Source: Paracentrotus lividus
Lineage: Eukaryota; Echinodermata; Echinoidea; Camarodonta; Echinidae
Reading direction: 5' to 3'
Assembly (NCBI GenBank): GCA_940671915.1
Contig: CALNVZ010003433.1
Coordinates: 47,801,232 to 47,865,231 of the forward strand
Length of the DNA: 64,000 nt
The notes under the pieces are model-generated. The model saw nothing but the letters and a program-made list of their open reading frames with translations, was not told where the DNA came from and did no database searches. The translations under genes and the position numbers were made by a program. Shown here piece after piece: positions 22,796 through 34,206 of the stretch (positions are counted from its first letter, which is position 1; each line of letters begins with the position of its first letter).

Positions 22796-23560
22796 AATTC
22801 AATTCAATTCAATTCAAATTGGTTTTATTTAAAAATATTAAAAAACTCTTCAAAAAGTCCGAAGACTAAAAATAAAGGTTCACAAATATAAAAAACATTT
22901 CAAGTTATTTACAAAATATAGCAACAAAACAAATCAGTTCATTTACATTTAAATAACAATAATATACATGCATAGAAGTTCACGAGGAGAAAGGGATAGG
23001 TGGAAGAGACTGTAAAAGGAGAGGAGAATTGTGAAGAAAGTGGAGAATAGTGAGACAGAGGGAGGGAAATAGAGAGTGAAAAGAAAAAGATAAAGGAAGA
23101 ATTGTGAAGAAAGTGGAGAATAGTGAGCAAGAGAAAGGGAAAGAAAGGGTGAGAGAAAAGGAGAAGAGAAAAAAAGATAGAGGAAGAACAAAATATGGTA
23201 ATATAGAAACAAATTGTACAATAATACATTTACATATTAATTGAGAATTAAATAGGAATAGAATGGAATGTAACCAAATATAAACAACAAATATAAATAT
23301 GAAGTAAATAACATACAAGCAATGGAATTTGATTGTTTTTTTTTCTTCAGATATAATAATATGTACATATAGTAATTGGCTTGCAGCTAGAGGAAAATTG
23401 TGAAGAAAGTGGAGAAAAGTGAGGAAGAGAGAGGGAAAGAAAGAGTGAGAGAAATTGAAACGAAAATATAAAGGAAGAACAACAGATGGAAATTATAAAG
23501 AAATATTGTACAATAATACATTTACATATTGATTGAGAATTAATTAATTATTTAATTAAT
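22796..23560 (-). mobile_element. Probable LINE 3' tail on the minus strand plus GA-rich duplications
   Basis: The plus strand reads AATTCAATTCAATTC at 22796, the reverse complement of a LINE tail similar to the one that ends the LINE at about 31979. It is followed by A-rich 3'-UTR-like sequence. From 23000 a purine-rich block repeats GAAGAAAGTGGAGAA three times (23030, 23107, 23403) and the block ACAATAATACATTTACATAT twice (23219 and 23513). The Leu/Phe/Ser-rich open frames on the minus strand here are by-products of the purine bias. Confidence 0.4.
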
Positions 23561-23961
23561 TAATTAATTGGCCAAATTTGCCAGACATGATTTTCCAAGG
23601 CAGAGTGCATGCATTGCTGCCTTCTCATTGGGGTGTTTTCGCTGGACTACGGGGGAGCTTATCTAGAAAGTTAGCATAAAAAGGGCACTATTTTCAAAAT
23701 ACCTGCAAACCCTCGTTTTCTATCTTCTTCAATAAAGTCTTTGAACAAAAGTTTCCAATGGTAACCGCACATGTACTCTTTGGCTTGTGAGACATTGTAA
23801 CGTCTATTGTTGCAAGATAGATTCAATTAGTATATAGGGCTTTGATATACAGAGCGACACAGAAAAAAAAAAACTAATTCTGGAAGCATCTGTCATATTG
23901 AAATGTTAGAGTTTTGTGACTTTGATGTTTATTTCATCATAAAGAGTCACTCTGTATTCAA

Positions 23962-25055
23962 CAGGGGCGTATCCAGGGGGGGGGCGCAACAGGCGCGCCC
24001 CCCCCCCCCCCTATGGCCGACTAAAAAAAAAAAAAAAAGGAGGAGAAAAAGGAGAAAGAGGAAAAAGGGAAAGAAAAGAAGAAAAAGAAAGAAAGAGAAG
24101 GGAATAAGGCTCGATGTGTACAATTTTCGCCGAAAATAGGCTTTATTTGGTTCTAAACGACCATAAACTAAGGCCTTTAATGTGGGGGAGGGCCACCGAG
24201 GCCGACTTTTCTCATATTGTATTTTGCAATAATTGCTCAAACGCCCTTTTTAAGAAAAAGAAATACATTTAGTGACGAAAAGTAAAAATATTTAAAAAAG
24301 TTTCAAAATTTCACAAAGAAAGAGGCCTCTTGGACCCTCTGCCTCCTGGGCCCTCGGCCTCCTGGGAAACATAGTTGGCCTCATGGTTTATTAGAAAGTA
24401 CCCCTTTATTAATTCAAAATACTTTTGAAACCCCAAATTTTTGGCTCGCGCTTCGCGCTCGCTGATGCCAAATCAAAATGCACAATAATAACTCTAAATT
24501 TTACCTTAAAAAAATTCTAAACCCCAAATTTCGGCTCGCGCTTCGCGCTCGCTGACACCAAATCAAATGCCAATAATAGTTCTAAATTTTACCTTAAAAA
24601 AAATTTTAAAACCCAAATTTTCGGCTCGCGCTTCGCGCTCGCTGATACCAAATCATAATGCACAAATAATAACTCCAAATTTTACCTTTAAAAATTTCAG
24701 CTCACGCTTCGCGCTCGCGGATACTAAATTGGTCTATTATACACAATAATCTACCATTTTCTAGTACTAGAAAATGCCCCTTTATTTATTTCATATAACT
24801 TAAAAACCTCAACATTTTCGACTCTCGTTTCGCGCTCGCAGATTCCAATTCAGAAGGTATATAATGCACACATAAATAGGTTTCTACGCAACATACATTG
24901 TCTTAGGGTATAGAAACTATGTAACTTTGTGATAATTGAAAAAAAAAGTGGAATTTCAGTACAATATGAATTAGAAGAACCCCCTCCCCCTTCCCCTGAC
25001 GGCGATAAAAATTTCCTTGCGCCCCCTCTATTGGGAAATCCTGGATACGCCCCTG
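23962..25055. mobile_element. hAT-like element with CAGGGGCGTATCCAGG ends
   Basis: CAGGGGCGTATCCAGG at the left pairs with CCTGGATACGCCCCTG at the right; TTCAA flanks both sides. CAGGG-type ends are typical of hAT elements, but only 5 bp of flank match rather than 8. Inside is G- and C-rich simple sequence near the left end and a tandem array at 24425-24845. No transposase frame, so non-autonomous. Confidence 0.65.
24425..24845 (+). repeat. Tandem array with CTCGCGCTTCGCGCTCGC
   Basis: Five diverged units of roughly 75-105 bp, each containing GGCTCGCGCTTCGCGCTCGC (self-complementary around GCGCTTCGCGC) followed by an AT-rich spacer with CAAATCA and AATAATA. Lies inside the hAT-like element 23962-25055. 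The same GC word recurs at 57629-57645. Confidence 0.8.
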
Positions 25056-25088
25056 TTCAATAACCAAACGTATTAAGTGTGTTGTAAC

Positions 25089-25530
25089 CAGCGTTGCCAG
25101 TCGTAGGCCTACGATAATTATCGTATTTGTACGATAATTGGACCCTCTGTAAGATGTAGGATCAACAATTGCAAAAAAATGGCAAATGTACAATAATTTT
25201 ACATATTTCACAAGATACCACTAATCTAAAGGTAAAATCAGTGAAAACTAGCCTACAAATCACAAAATTCCCTTAAAGTTCTAGGGGCTCCGCCCCCAGA
25301 CCCCCACCCATAAAAATATCGAAGAGTCCCTGATCCGCAAATGTGAAAACGTGTATTTCGATTCAAAGTATTTGGCAATTGCCGGACTTGAAGGTCTATC
25401 TCATCACCCAAATAGGGGTAGATTTTCTGCAAATTGTTATGGAATCTTGCATGTACGATGATTTTTGCTAAAAATCGATAATTTTTAGGCTCTGGTACGA
25501 TAATCTGACTTCTTGAACCTGGCAACGCTG
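25089..25530. mobile_element. hAT MITE with perfect 8 bp target duplication
   Basis: Terminal inverted repeats CAGCGTTGCCAG and CTGGCAACGCTG are exact, and GTTGTAAC is duplicated exactly at 25081-25088 and 25531-25538. An 8 bp target duplication with CAG...CTG ends is the signature of the hAT superfamily. The inside repeats TACGATAATT-type words in both orientations. No transposase, so it is non-autonomous. The intact duplication suggests a relatively young insertion. Confidence 0.88.
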
Positions 25531-25802
25531 GTTGTAACGGAGCACTTAGGCTTTAAAAAATCGTAAAATTTGTTTTCTTGTATATATACCAAGTTTGAGC
25601 AAAAGCAACCCTTGCAATTAATTAGTCTTTTTTAATATTTTGTCCCTTATAAATAGACCCAAGAGGACTGACCTAAAATAATGAATGAATGCCCAGAAGC
25701 CAATTTCTTATGACAAAAATTTTGGAGAAAGTGTTTTTCACCAAAATTATCAAAAAAGTGCTCAGTCATCCATGATAGAATAGGTACAAGTTTTGAATTA
25801 CT

Positions 25803-25945
25803 GTGGTATCTAACTTCGTCTCCGCGACGGATAAAGAGTATTAGAGACGTCTCCGATACTTTATTCCATCTCGGAGACGTCTCGGAGACGTCTCCGCGAC
25901 AATTTTCATAAACTGTCTCAAGTACTTTCCGCGAGACTTTCGCGA
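25803..25945. mobile_element. GAGACGTCTC MITE, truncated copy 3
   Basis: Starts TGGTATCTAACTTCGTCTCC, close to the family end, contains AGTATTAGAGACGTCTCCG and two GAGACGTCTC words, then stops at TTTCGCGATTTAATAATAAT without the right terminal repeat. Confidence 0.65.
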
Positions 25946-25999
25946 TTTAATAATAATAATATATAATAATAATTGCAAACATTTAGTTAAATCAGGAAT

Positions 26000-26964
26000 A
26001 GTCTGAATTTAATAAAAGTTAAAAAACGAAAACCTCAAAATCCATGGATAACCAAGGGAATTCTTTGTTCAATGTGTTATATAAACGTAGTCTTGCACGT
26101 CCAAATGATGAGATTAAACATAAATATAAGACATATAGGAACAAATTGACAACAATAATACGACTCTCCCGTAAAATGTATTTTGCAAAAGAGTTTGAAA
26201 ATGCTAATGGAAATATGTCATCCATCTGGAAAGTTATAAAAGAAGTTCTTGGAAAACAAAAGAGCACATCCAAATGTCAGATCAATAAGAAAGGTCAATT
26301 AATTTCTGAGTCTAAGGATATTTCACATTGTTTTAATGAATACTTTGTTAATGTAGGCCCTACCCAGGCAGCAAAAATTAATTCCAATGACACCGATTAC
26401 TTACAGTATCTTTCCAACCCATGCGACAATTCATTTTTCTTCATGCCCACAGATTGTGTTGAAATTCTGAATATTGTCAGTGCTTTGAAAATAAGTCATT
26501 CGGGTGGTCATGACGAGATGAGTACGCACTTTTTGAAACAAGTTGAATGTAAAATAATAACGCCTTTAGTACATATTTGTAATTTATCACTAACGACAGG
26601 TGTTTTCCCTGATGTTATAAAATTGCAAAAGTGATTCCAATATACAAAAAAGATGATTCTTCGTTGGTTTCAAATTACAGACCAGTCTCCATCCTTCCAA
26701 GTATTTCTTAAGTCATGGAAAGACTTGTTTATAATAGATTATATGGCTTACTAGCAAAAAATGAAATATTATATGGTAACCAGTATGGCTTTAGAAAAAT
26801 TCATTCCACAGAATTTGCAGTATCACAACTATTTGATAGAGTGTCGAAGGCCTTAGCTGAAATAGAACATGTTATTGACGTGTTTATGGATCTAAGCAAG
26901 GCATTTGACACTCTTGACCACGCAATACTTATACGCAAGTTAGAATATTATGAATTGAAGGGTG
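26000..26964 (+). pseudogene. LINE ORF2 relic, N-terminal and early RT part (plus-strand LINE, piece 1)
   Basis: The frame from 26044 to 26634 encodes the linker between endonuclease and reverse transcriptase of a CR1/Jockey-like LINE (landmarks WKVIKEVLGKQK, SHCFNEYFVNVG, SHSGGHDEMSTHFLK, SLTTGVFPDVIK). A frameshift follows, then NYRPVSILPSIS, a stop, and MERLVYNRLYGLLAKNEIL with YGFRKIHSTEFAV and DLSKAFDTLDHAIL to 26964, the fingers and first catalytic region (the first Asp of the RT active site is in the VFMDLSKAFD block). The reading breaks at 26965, where a minus-strand LINE was inserted, and resumes at 30585. Frameshift and stop make it non-functional. Confidence 0.88.
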
Positions 26965-27045
26965 CTGGTATGGTATGGTATGGTTGTATTTTCCGTATAA
27001 AAATCAAACATGATACATGATACAGAGTAATAATATGACATAATA
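26965..27045 (-). mobile_element. 3' tail of the inserted minus-strand LINE
   Basis: At 26952-26976 the plus strand reads GGTATGGTATGGTATGG, i.e. a (CCATA)n microsatellite on the minus strand, placed exactly where the plus-strand LINE is interrupted. CR1-like LINEs often end in short tandem tails. The following 70 bases are probable 3' UTR, cut by the TA-target element at 27046. Confidence 0.5.
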
Positions 27046-27517
27046 CAGTGCGTATCAATAAAAACGGGACAGTTTTGAAATGTCTATCAAAATTTTGTTT
27101 CAAATAATGATGTCTATATTTTTATGTTAATAGATGCTCTGAAGTCTTATCTTTCAAATGAAATTTAAAAAAATTAGTTTCGTTTATGCTTGAGCGAACA
27201 CGGAACGTTTATGTCGAGGGCTCAAAAAAAGGCTTGCGCACAATTCAAAGGGTATTGAAATTTTGCCATTATTCTGAATCAGGTAGGCCTACTCCCATTA
27301 GGATTTATTGTTGCTTTGCACAGATCAGTCATTATGTTAGTCGTTTGAGTTGATTTCCTATGATTCTTTCAATGATTTAATCAATCATTCGAACTATCAA
27401 TCAAAAAGTTATCGATAAATCAATCAATCATTTAAACAAACAATGAATAACTCAAATAATCAATAATTCAAAAAGTCAATGTATCAATCAATCATTCAGT
27501 CACTTGATCAATCGATG

Positions 27518-27548
<31 letters not shown>

Positions 27549-28375
27549 CAAATAATCAAACAAACAAATAAATCAGTCAATTAATTAATCAATCAATTAA
27601 TCAATCAATCAATCAACCAACCAAACAAATCAACCCATAAATCACTCATTTCGGAATTTAAAAGTAAGACACAATCAACCTTTCATTCGTAAAAACACAT
27701 TTTTTCTTTTCTATTGTAATCAACAGAAGTAAAACAAATGAATTCATGTCCGTTACTTTTTTTTATTTACAAGCGTAACATTGGGTTTAAAAAACAAAAC
27801 AAAAATTATCATAAAATATCAAGGCAATATCCAGATTGTGGCTCGCCCACCGTGTGACGGACGGCACCGGACGATGGACGGACGTACAACGGACTGACGG
27901 ACGCCATTTGTATCCAAATGCTAATCCCCTTATTTGGGTTGACAAAAAACTTTATTATTTTTAATTGTTTTTTTTTAAGTATGAAGAAATATTCAATGCT
28001 AAAATATAACATATTAAAATAATATTAATAATAATAATAAAATTAAGTAAATAAATAGCTTTTTAAATGAATTTTGAAAGCATAATTTGAAAATAATGGT
28101 AAAGAAAATGAAACCGTTAAGAGGAAGTCTGCTGATTAGTAAGAAGTCTGATGATCTTATTTCTTATTTTCTGCCATTTGTGCGCAAGCCTATTTTTGAG
28201 CCCCCGACAAACACGTTCCGTGTTCACTCAAGCATGAAGGAAACTTAATTTTTTAAATTGCATTTGAAAGATAAGACTTCAGAGCATCTATTAACATCAA
28301 AATATTGAAATCATAATTTGAAAAAAAAATTTGATAGACTTTTCAAAACTGTCCCGTTTTTATTGATACGCACTG
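27046..28375. mobile_element. Tc1/mariner-like non-autonomous element with about 200 bp TIRs
   Basis: CAGTGCGTATCAATAAAAAC at the left and GTTTTTATTGATACGCACTG at the right are exact inverted ends, flanked by TA on both sides. Complementarity extends about 200 bp (to GGCTTGCGCACAA near 27240 and TTGTGCGCAAGCC near 28185). The middle is (AATC)n microsatellite (27470-27625), AT-rich sequence and a GGACGGACG tract (27855-27905) like that in the DR1 elements. CAGT ends and TA duplication point to Tc1/mariner. No transposase. Inserted into the minus-strand LINE. Confidence 0.85.
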
Positions 28376-29067
28376 TATAGATACGGAGGGAACACTCTAT
28401 TCAGAACCATTAATACAATGGCTCTGTTCTCCCTATAGAGGTCCGCAGTACAACAAAACATATAAACATAATATGAAATTAATATAAGATTATTTAAAAT
28501 ATAAATGTAAATTACAATAAGATTACCATAAATGATTCAAAATCCCAAACCCTACCCCCCCCATCCCATGTACCAAAAGTTTACAAATAAAAACCTTTCA
28601 TCCATTCCTTTAGGTCATTTTTGAAAGAAGTTAGTGTATTTGATGTGCTAAAATTGAGTGGTAGGTCATTACACATCTTAGATCCGCGATAGAAAGTCCG
28701 CTTACAGTAATTAGTTTGGGGTTTTGGTAGTACAAAGCTTTCAGCATTTTTTAGAGCATAATTTGTTTCTTTGTGGACAAGATTATTTTGCATATAATGA
28801 GGGGTTAAATCATGTAAAATCTTATACATCATACATGTGCTTACTACGTCTTGTTTTTAAGGTTTCCCATTTTAGAATATCATGAATTTGGAATATGGAA
28901 GTATGAATGTATGGGTTTATCCTAAGAATGATTCTTCCCGCCCTATTTTGAAGTTTTTGAAGTTGGTCCAGGAATTTATTTGGAGAAGATTGCCAAATAT
29001 TATCTGCGTAGTCAAAATGAGGAAGGATAACAGATTGATAGATTATATTTAGGTAAGTTTCGTTTAG
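28376..29067 (-). pseudogene. Minus-strand LINE, C-terminal ORF2 part
   Basis: Reading from 29067 down: LNETYLNIIYQSVILPHFDY, NIWQSSPNKFLDQLQKLQNR, RIILRINPYIHTS, then after minor breaks MMYKILHDLTPHYMQ and the C-terminal FRGSKMCNDLP-type block ending at the stop near 28581. This is the thumb and C-terminal region of a CR1/Jockey-like LINE. The 3' UTR runs to 28376, where the TA element interrupts it. Fragment of the same LINE continues at 29941-30584. Confidence 0.85.
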
Positions 29068-29069
29068 TA

Positions 29070-29938
29070 GGGGAGACTGGGGTAATTATGGCCCTGGGGT
29101 AATTATGGCCCCTTTGTCTTTGAGAGCTTATAATTCTTTGCTGCATTACACAATGATAATTTAATTTTTACACATGCCTAGCTAAACTCTTCCTACTATC
29201 ATATGAAAAAAATAAACCATTTACATGAAATTTTGTGCTTAGGGGAGCCTAAAATGTACGGCAATTATTCTGTTCGTTGGAAAGTGGCAAGTCTGCTTTT
29301 TTATGTGGGGTGTGATATCATTAATTAAAATCCTTTAAGATGAAATTTTGATTGAAACTGAAACAATAGGAAGTAAAAAACACAACAGAAAAACTTCCAC
29401 CTGAATATCTTCAATAGTAGAGCTGTAAAGGGGGATCAAATTGAAAATGTCATTTGGGGTAATTATGGCCCCCAATGCATAAACAGTGTATAAGCGCAGA
29501 TAAGCGTAGATGGGGACATTCACTTGTACGATTTTGTACATAAATATATGTATTGCTTTGATTGCAAAATTTCAACATTTTGGCTGAACCAATTATTGAC
29601 TAAATCATTGTTGGTGGTTGATAAGTGTATTAGGAATACCCAACAACATTTATTATACATTACCATCATTAATTAGCATAATATCTTTGAATTCATACAG
29701 TCATTACAAGAGGGGCCATAAATACCCCAACCCGTGGGGGTAGTTATGGCCCCCCAAAGTTTTTAACATAATGGTAATTAATATGCAAATGAGAAGTAGC
29801 AGGTTTATACTTTCTATTGTATATTATAGGTATATAGATTGACTGTATTTTTACATAATTAGAATATCATTGGACTTTTCATTTAATGGTAGTAATAGGA
29901 AATGTGAAAAAGGGGGCCATAATTACCCCAGTCTCCCC
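29070..29938. mobile_element. TA-target TIR element with GGGGAGACTGGGGTAATTAT ends
   Basis: GGGGAGACTGGGGTAATTAT (left) and ATAATTACCCCAGTCTCCCC (right) are inverted repeats, flanked by TA (29068-29069 and 29939-29940). The internal word GGGGTAATTATGGCCC occurs again near 29457 and, as GGGGGTAGTTATGGCCC, near 29737. Removing it and one TA restores the interrupted LINE frame (...VKT/LNETYL...). No transposase. Related element: 57985-58866 (GGGAGACCGGGG ends); a partial second copy at 46625-46952. Confidence 0.85.
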
Positions 29939-29940
29939 TA

Positions 29941-30584
29941 TATGTTTTAACCTGCCTAGAAAGCTTACCATTTTCCCAACCTTCTTTATAAGTTCTCTTA
30001 AGTGAAAGTCCCGTTTTAATTTAGAGTCGATATTCATTCCTAAGTATTTAATGCTCTTCACCTGACTAATAATATGATTACCTATTTTCAAATTTAAGGT
30101 ATTATGTTTATTTAGCATATAATTTGATCCTATCATCATTGATACAGTTTTTTCACAATTGCTATATAATTTATTCTGATTCATCCACTTTGAAAGAGAT
30201 TTTGATTCATAATTCATAACTGACTGTACCTCAAAGGGATCTTTATGTGAGTAGTATATAACAGTATCATCTGCGTACAAATGTATAAACTGCAATTATT
30301 AAACACTTCAGATAAGTCATTTATGTATATTATGAACAATATAGGCCCCAAAATTGAGCCTTGCGGGACACCATGTGTTAATATCAATTCACTAGATGAA
30401 AAATTATTAATTGAAGTATACATTTTACGATTACATATATAGTTATAAAACCACTTTAGCATTCGGCCATTCACTCCAATAGAAGCCAGTTTCTGTAAGA
30501 GAATTCTGTGGTCAACTAAATCGAATGCCTTTTTTAGATCAACAAAAAGGGCCCCTGTATACAATCCTTTATCAGTTGCAATAC
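29941..30584 (-). pseudogene. Minus-strand LINE, reverse transcriptase core
   Basis: From 30594 downward: GALFVDLKKAFDLVDHRILL (first catalytic Asp), GVPQGSILGPILFIIYINDL, a frameshift near 30290, then LYADDTVIYYSHKDP (YADDT catalytic motif intact) and KSIKYLGMNIDSKLKRDFHL to GKMVSFLGRL. The element is 5'-truncated inside the RT domain at the junction with the plus-strand LINE. The frameshift makes it inactive. It continues at 29067 beyond the TA element. Confidence 0.9.
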
Positions 30585-31979
30585 AATGGTTCAAAAACTA
30601 TTTAACAAATAGGAAACAATGTGTGTACTATATGACTCAACAAAATCAGAATTGTTACCAATAGAATGCGGGGTGCCACAAGGTTCAATTCTTGGTCAAT
30701 TGTTATTTTTTATTTATGTCAATGATATTTCATATTCATCAAATGCATTACAATATATTCTATTTGCTAATGACACCAATGCATTATGTTCCAACTCAGA
30801 TTTGAATTCCCTGTTGAGAACAATAGCGAAGTACCCAAGTTATCAAAATGGTTTAAAAGTAATAAGCTGTCCCTCAACCTAAAAAATAAATAAATTTATA
30901 TACTTTCAAAACAGACAAAACACCAATGATATACCCCTATTGAAATTGTATTGGATGGCGTACCATTGGAAAAATTAGAAAATGCAAAGTTTCTTGGTGT
31001 TTTAATAAATGAAAACCTGAGATGGAATTGCCACGTACGAAATATTTCTAAAATAATATCACGTAATGTGGGTATAAATTGAAATACTATGTACCTTTAA
31101 ATGTGTTGTTTATGTTATACAATTCTTTAGCTCTGCCATATATCTCATATTGTAATATTATGTGGGCAAATACAACTACAAATACCAATAAAGTCTCATT
31201 GTTATAAAAGAAAGCTATGCGCATATTTTTTTTTTATGTACCAATTCGCAATACCGAGATCACACAATCCATTATTTGCTCAATTAAAAACCCTTAACCT
31301 GCTTAAAGCTGTTGATATTTTTTTTCTACAAAATGCAAATTTTATATTCCGCTTAAAAAATAATCAACTTCCGTCATATTTCCCTCCATTGTTAAACTTA
31401 CATAGAGATGTCCACTCTTATCCCACTAGACAAGCGAACAAATTTCATTTAAGTGACCCTAAAACGGCATTGGCTCTTAAATCTATTCGACACACTGGTC
31501 CAGATATTTGGAATTCTCTTCCTATTGAAATCCGCAATTTGAACACACTGTATACCTTAAAGAAAGCTTGAAAGTCTATGTTATTAGTACGTACTGAGCA
31601 TTTACCTACTACATTTTGCTTATTTGACATGATGAAAACACTTATGTATTTATTAATTGTCTATGACCTGGCAACAATCTCTATAGATGATCCTATTTCT
31701 TCTCCGCAAGTCATCTTCTTGTTACTTAAAAAATGAAAAAAATGTTTTATGTATTAATTGAACTTTTTCTAAGTTACATATATAATTGTAGGGTGCTAGC
31801 TCATCAAGCACCATGCTTATGCCGCAGTCTTCCCATGTCTGTCACAATCTATGTTATTCATAATATTCTGTTACATCTCCTCTTTTAAAATGAAATTTGC
31901 ATGAATCTTAATACTACTTTTTTCATAAAATGTATATGTGAATAATGATGTGGAAAATAAAATCAATTCAATTCAATTG
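30585..31979 (+). pseudogene. Plus-strand LINE, piece 2: RT core to 3' tail
   Basis: Resumes the LINE broken at 26964: QWFKNYLTNRKQC, then ECGVPQGSILGQLLFFIYVN, then FANDTN where the catalytic motif would be YADDT, so a catalytic Asp is replaced by Asn. After breaks, a frame at 31236-31571 encodes the C-terminus (LLKAVDIFFLQ, HSYPTRQANKFHL, TGPDIWNSLPIEIRNL). The element ends with AATAAAATCAATTCAATTCAATTG near 31979. Frame breaks and the Asp to Asn change show it is dead. Confidence 0.88.
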
Positions 31980-32100
31980 TTTGAGCCAATCGGATGTTTA
32001 AATGGTGATATATTAATGAATGACTATAAACATTTTATAAGCGTACCATGTGTCTCTAAAAACAGTACAATGGAGGAAAAATTTCCCGTTACTTGCACTT

Positions 32101-32106
32101 TTTATT
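32101..32106 (-). terminator. Poly(A) signal of the caveolin gene
   Basis: TTTATT on the plus strand is AATAAA on the minus strand, 87 bases past the caveolin stop codon at 32193. Position is typical; the LINE end at 31979 lies just beyond. Confidence 0.6.
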
Positions 32107-32192
32107 GAAGCATGACTGTAATGAACAGATGACATACACTGACAGCATGTAGATAGGCCCCATAACTCAAATTTTGGCTAGCATCCACAAAA

Positions 32193-32483
32193 TTACACAT
32201 CCCTTTGTGATGTCTTCATGTTGACTGTGATGTCGGAACGGTTGAGCTTGAGGTTTCCTTTGATCCCAGAGAATGCCAACGAGGCCGAATGAAAGATAGG
32301 ATCCAGGAGACAGCGAACGAAAGGCTCGTAGAACAATCTGAACAGCCTGATGGCCACGAAGAATGTCTTCAAGAAGGGTTGGAAGACCCATATGGCAATG
32401 AAATGCGCGGCTGCGAAGAAGGTTGCCCACCAGAACGCCAGGAATGGCCCGTAGATGAAAGTGCACAAGGCATAGTTAACGAA
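32193..32483 (-). CDS. CAV: Caveolin exon 3: intramembrane hairpin and C-terminus
   Basis: Acceptor GTGCCCTTTAG before 32483, phase 0, 96 codons and stop TAA at 32193. Encodes residues 154-249: FVNYALCTFIYGPFLAFWW, a long hydrophobic stretch (about 160-190, with HFIAIWV), then QPFLKTFFVAIRLFRLFYEP and a conserved D-P-x-F block. This matches the caveolin oligomerisation/intramembrane domain, whose vertebrate members read PxALxWGxxFAxxSFxHIWAVVPCIKSxLIEI...C-x-P-L-F. Caveolins insert a hairpin in the inner leaflet of the plasma membrane and assemble caveolae. Alternative frames here are shadows. The C-terminal tail after residue 230 (NLKLNRSDITVNMKTSQRDV) is family-unlike and may be lineage-specific. 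Confidence 0.9.
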   Translation of the reverse strand, partial: FVNYALCTFIYGPFLAFWWATFFAAAHFIAIWVFQPFLKTFFVAIRLFRLFYEPFVRCLLDPIFHSASLAFSGIKGNLKLNRSDITVNMKTSQRDV

Positions 32484-33462
32484 CTAAAGGGCACAAAAGT
32501 TAAACGAAAAAGAGTTATTAAAGAGAGTTTTTGGGGATGGCGTAATGATTGCGCGAAATTGATATCTTTTTTTATGCAGTTTTTTTTTTCCTATGTAGCC
32601 TTCAAAAGGCATAAGCTGATGAAAAATACAAAAAAGTCAATACCGACTCACATTTTCTATTATCTTTTATTCCGTTAGAATAAAAATGGAACACGGTTCT
32701 TCCACATTGTTGCCCATGAGAAAACTCCCATAACTTACCCCAAAGTTACTAACGTAATCATTGATAAGAAACAAAGCTTCTACAGAATATATAATTAGTT
32801 ACAGTATATCGTTGATGTTGATATTGCTCTTGCCATTACCTGGTAAAATATTCTTTATTTCTATCATTGATCATGTACATATTACGCCAATGTTATACAC
32901 TGTGTCCCACAAAAAAAGGTAATGGCACTTTAGATAGGTATAATATTGAAATTACAATATTATATCGCTTATATCTTTACACTCGTAAACTACAATTCCC
33001 TTTCTACAATTGTATTAATTTTTATGTGATATGGACCAAGAATTACAAAGATATGAGCATTTTGTCATTACACATCAGGAAACCGCTTCATCCAAGTTTG
33101 TATTGAGTAGTACCGGATGTATTGAATAACATAAACCCAAGTTTGATCAGTAATACATTGAAAAATTATTTCAGTAGTAATTATTAAATTTTTAAAAAAA
33201 AAGTAAAAACTAATTCAGAATTGGAATGTACTAGCATAACAAATAAAGTAATAACTAACCATCACAAACAATACTTTCAAATAAACTATAAATTTTATGG
33301 AGCCTCATACAGTGTTAAATCCTAATGATGTCCAGTAAAGTCTGCTTTTAAGCACGATTTAGATTGGAGACACTTCAATCTTAAGTGCCATTCCACGAAA
33401 TGGTGGCCAAGGGTTTGAAGTGCATGGATCATATAACATATTTGTGTTTATTATATTGTTAC

Positions 33463-33860
33463 CACAAGGTTTTAAGAGGTTTTCAAAGGTTTTTTAGAGG
33501 TTTTCTAGACGTTCTTAAAACGTTTTTTTAGTAAATTTCAAGATTTTAAAAACGTTTTAAGAACGTTCCAAACGTTTTTTAAAGGACTTCTGAATGTTCT
33601 AACAACGTCCACAATATATTTAGAACATTTTCAAAAAGTTTTTTTTTATGTCTCGAGCTTCCGAAAGGTTTTTAAAGGTTTTTTATTGGTTCTTTTAACG
33701 TTTATAAAACGTTACGTTTTTAAAACGTCCAATAAAACGTTTTTAAAACGTCTAAAACCTATCCCATTTTGACGTCCATAAAACGTTTTTACAAAACGTC
33801 CAAAAAACCAACTTGGCACGTTTTAAAAACGTTTTTAAAACGTCCGTTTGTAAGTTGGGA
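33463..33860. repeat. AACGTTTT-rich foldback block
   Basis: About 400 bp built from AAAACGTTTT, GGTTTTTAAAGG and AACGTCC words in both orientations, so that nearly any part can pair with another. Flanked by AAGTTGGG / CCAACTTGG-type words. Probably an old non-autonomous element; no clear terminal repeats or target duplication. Confidence 0.5.
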
Positions 33861-34206
33861 AAATGCACCGCTTGAAACTTCGTGATTAACCAGCATGCAC
33901 TTGCGGTGCAGTATGAATCATTTGTCTACAACTGCCGCTAATCTCCAACCCCCCGCCCCCCCCCCCAAACGGAATGAATGACTTATCGAACCAAAAGAGG
34001 CACAATCAACTGGCTAACTCAAATTTAAAAAAAATGGCCAGTAACACAAAGTTTGCGATCCAATCCGAAAATTGGAAAGAACTACTCTGATTGGCGACTG
34101 GTCAGTCTTTTGAACCAAAAGCGCGTGCAACAAAGATCGTGATTGGCTATTGCCATTTTGCGATTGATTGCAAACCTTTGTTGTGATGTAGCCTACAGCA
34201 CCAATA

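Noticed and set aside
22939-23318. Leu/Phe/Ser-rich minus-strand frames of 90-112 codons that look like membrane proteins
   Set aside because: They overlap in all three frames and come from a purine-rich duplicated block in a LINE-tail region.
32289-32678. 129-codon plus-strand frame over the caveolin exon
   Set aside because: Antisense shadow of caveolin exon 3; the minus strand has the family pattern and in-phase splice sites.
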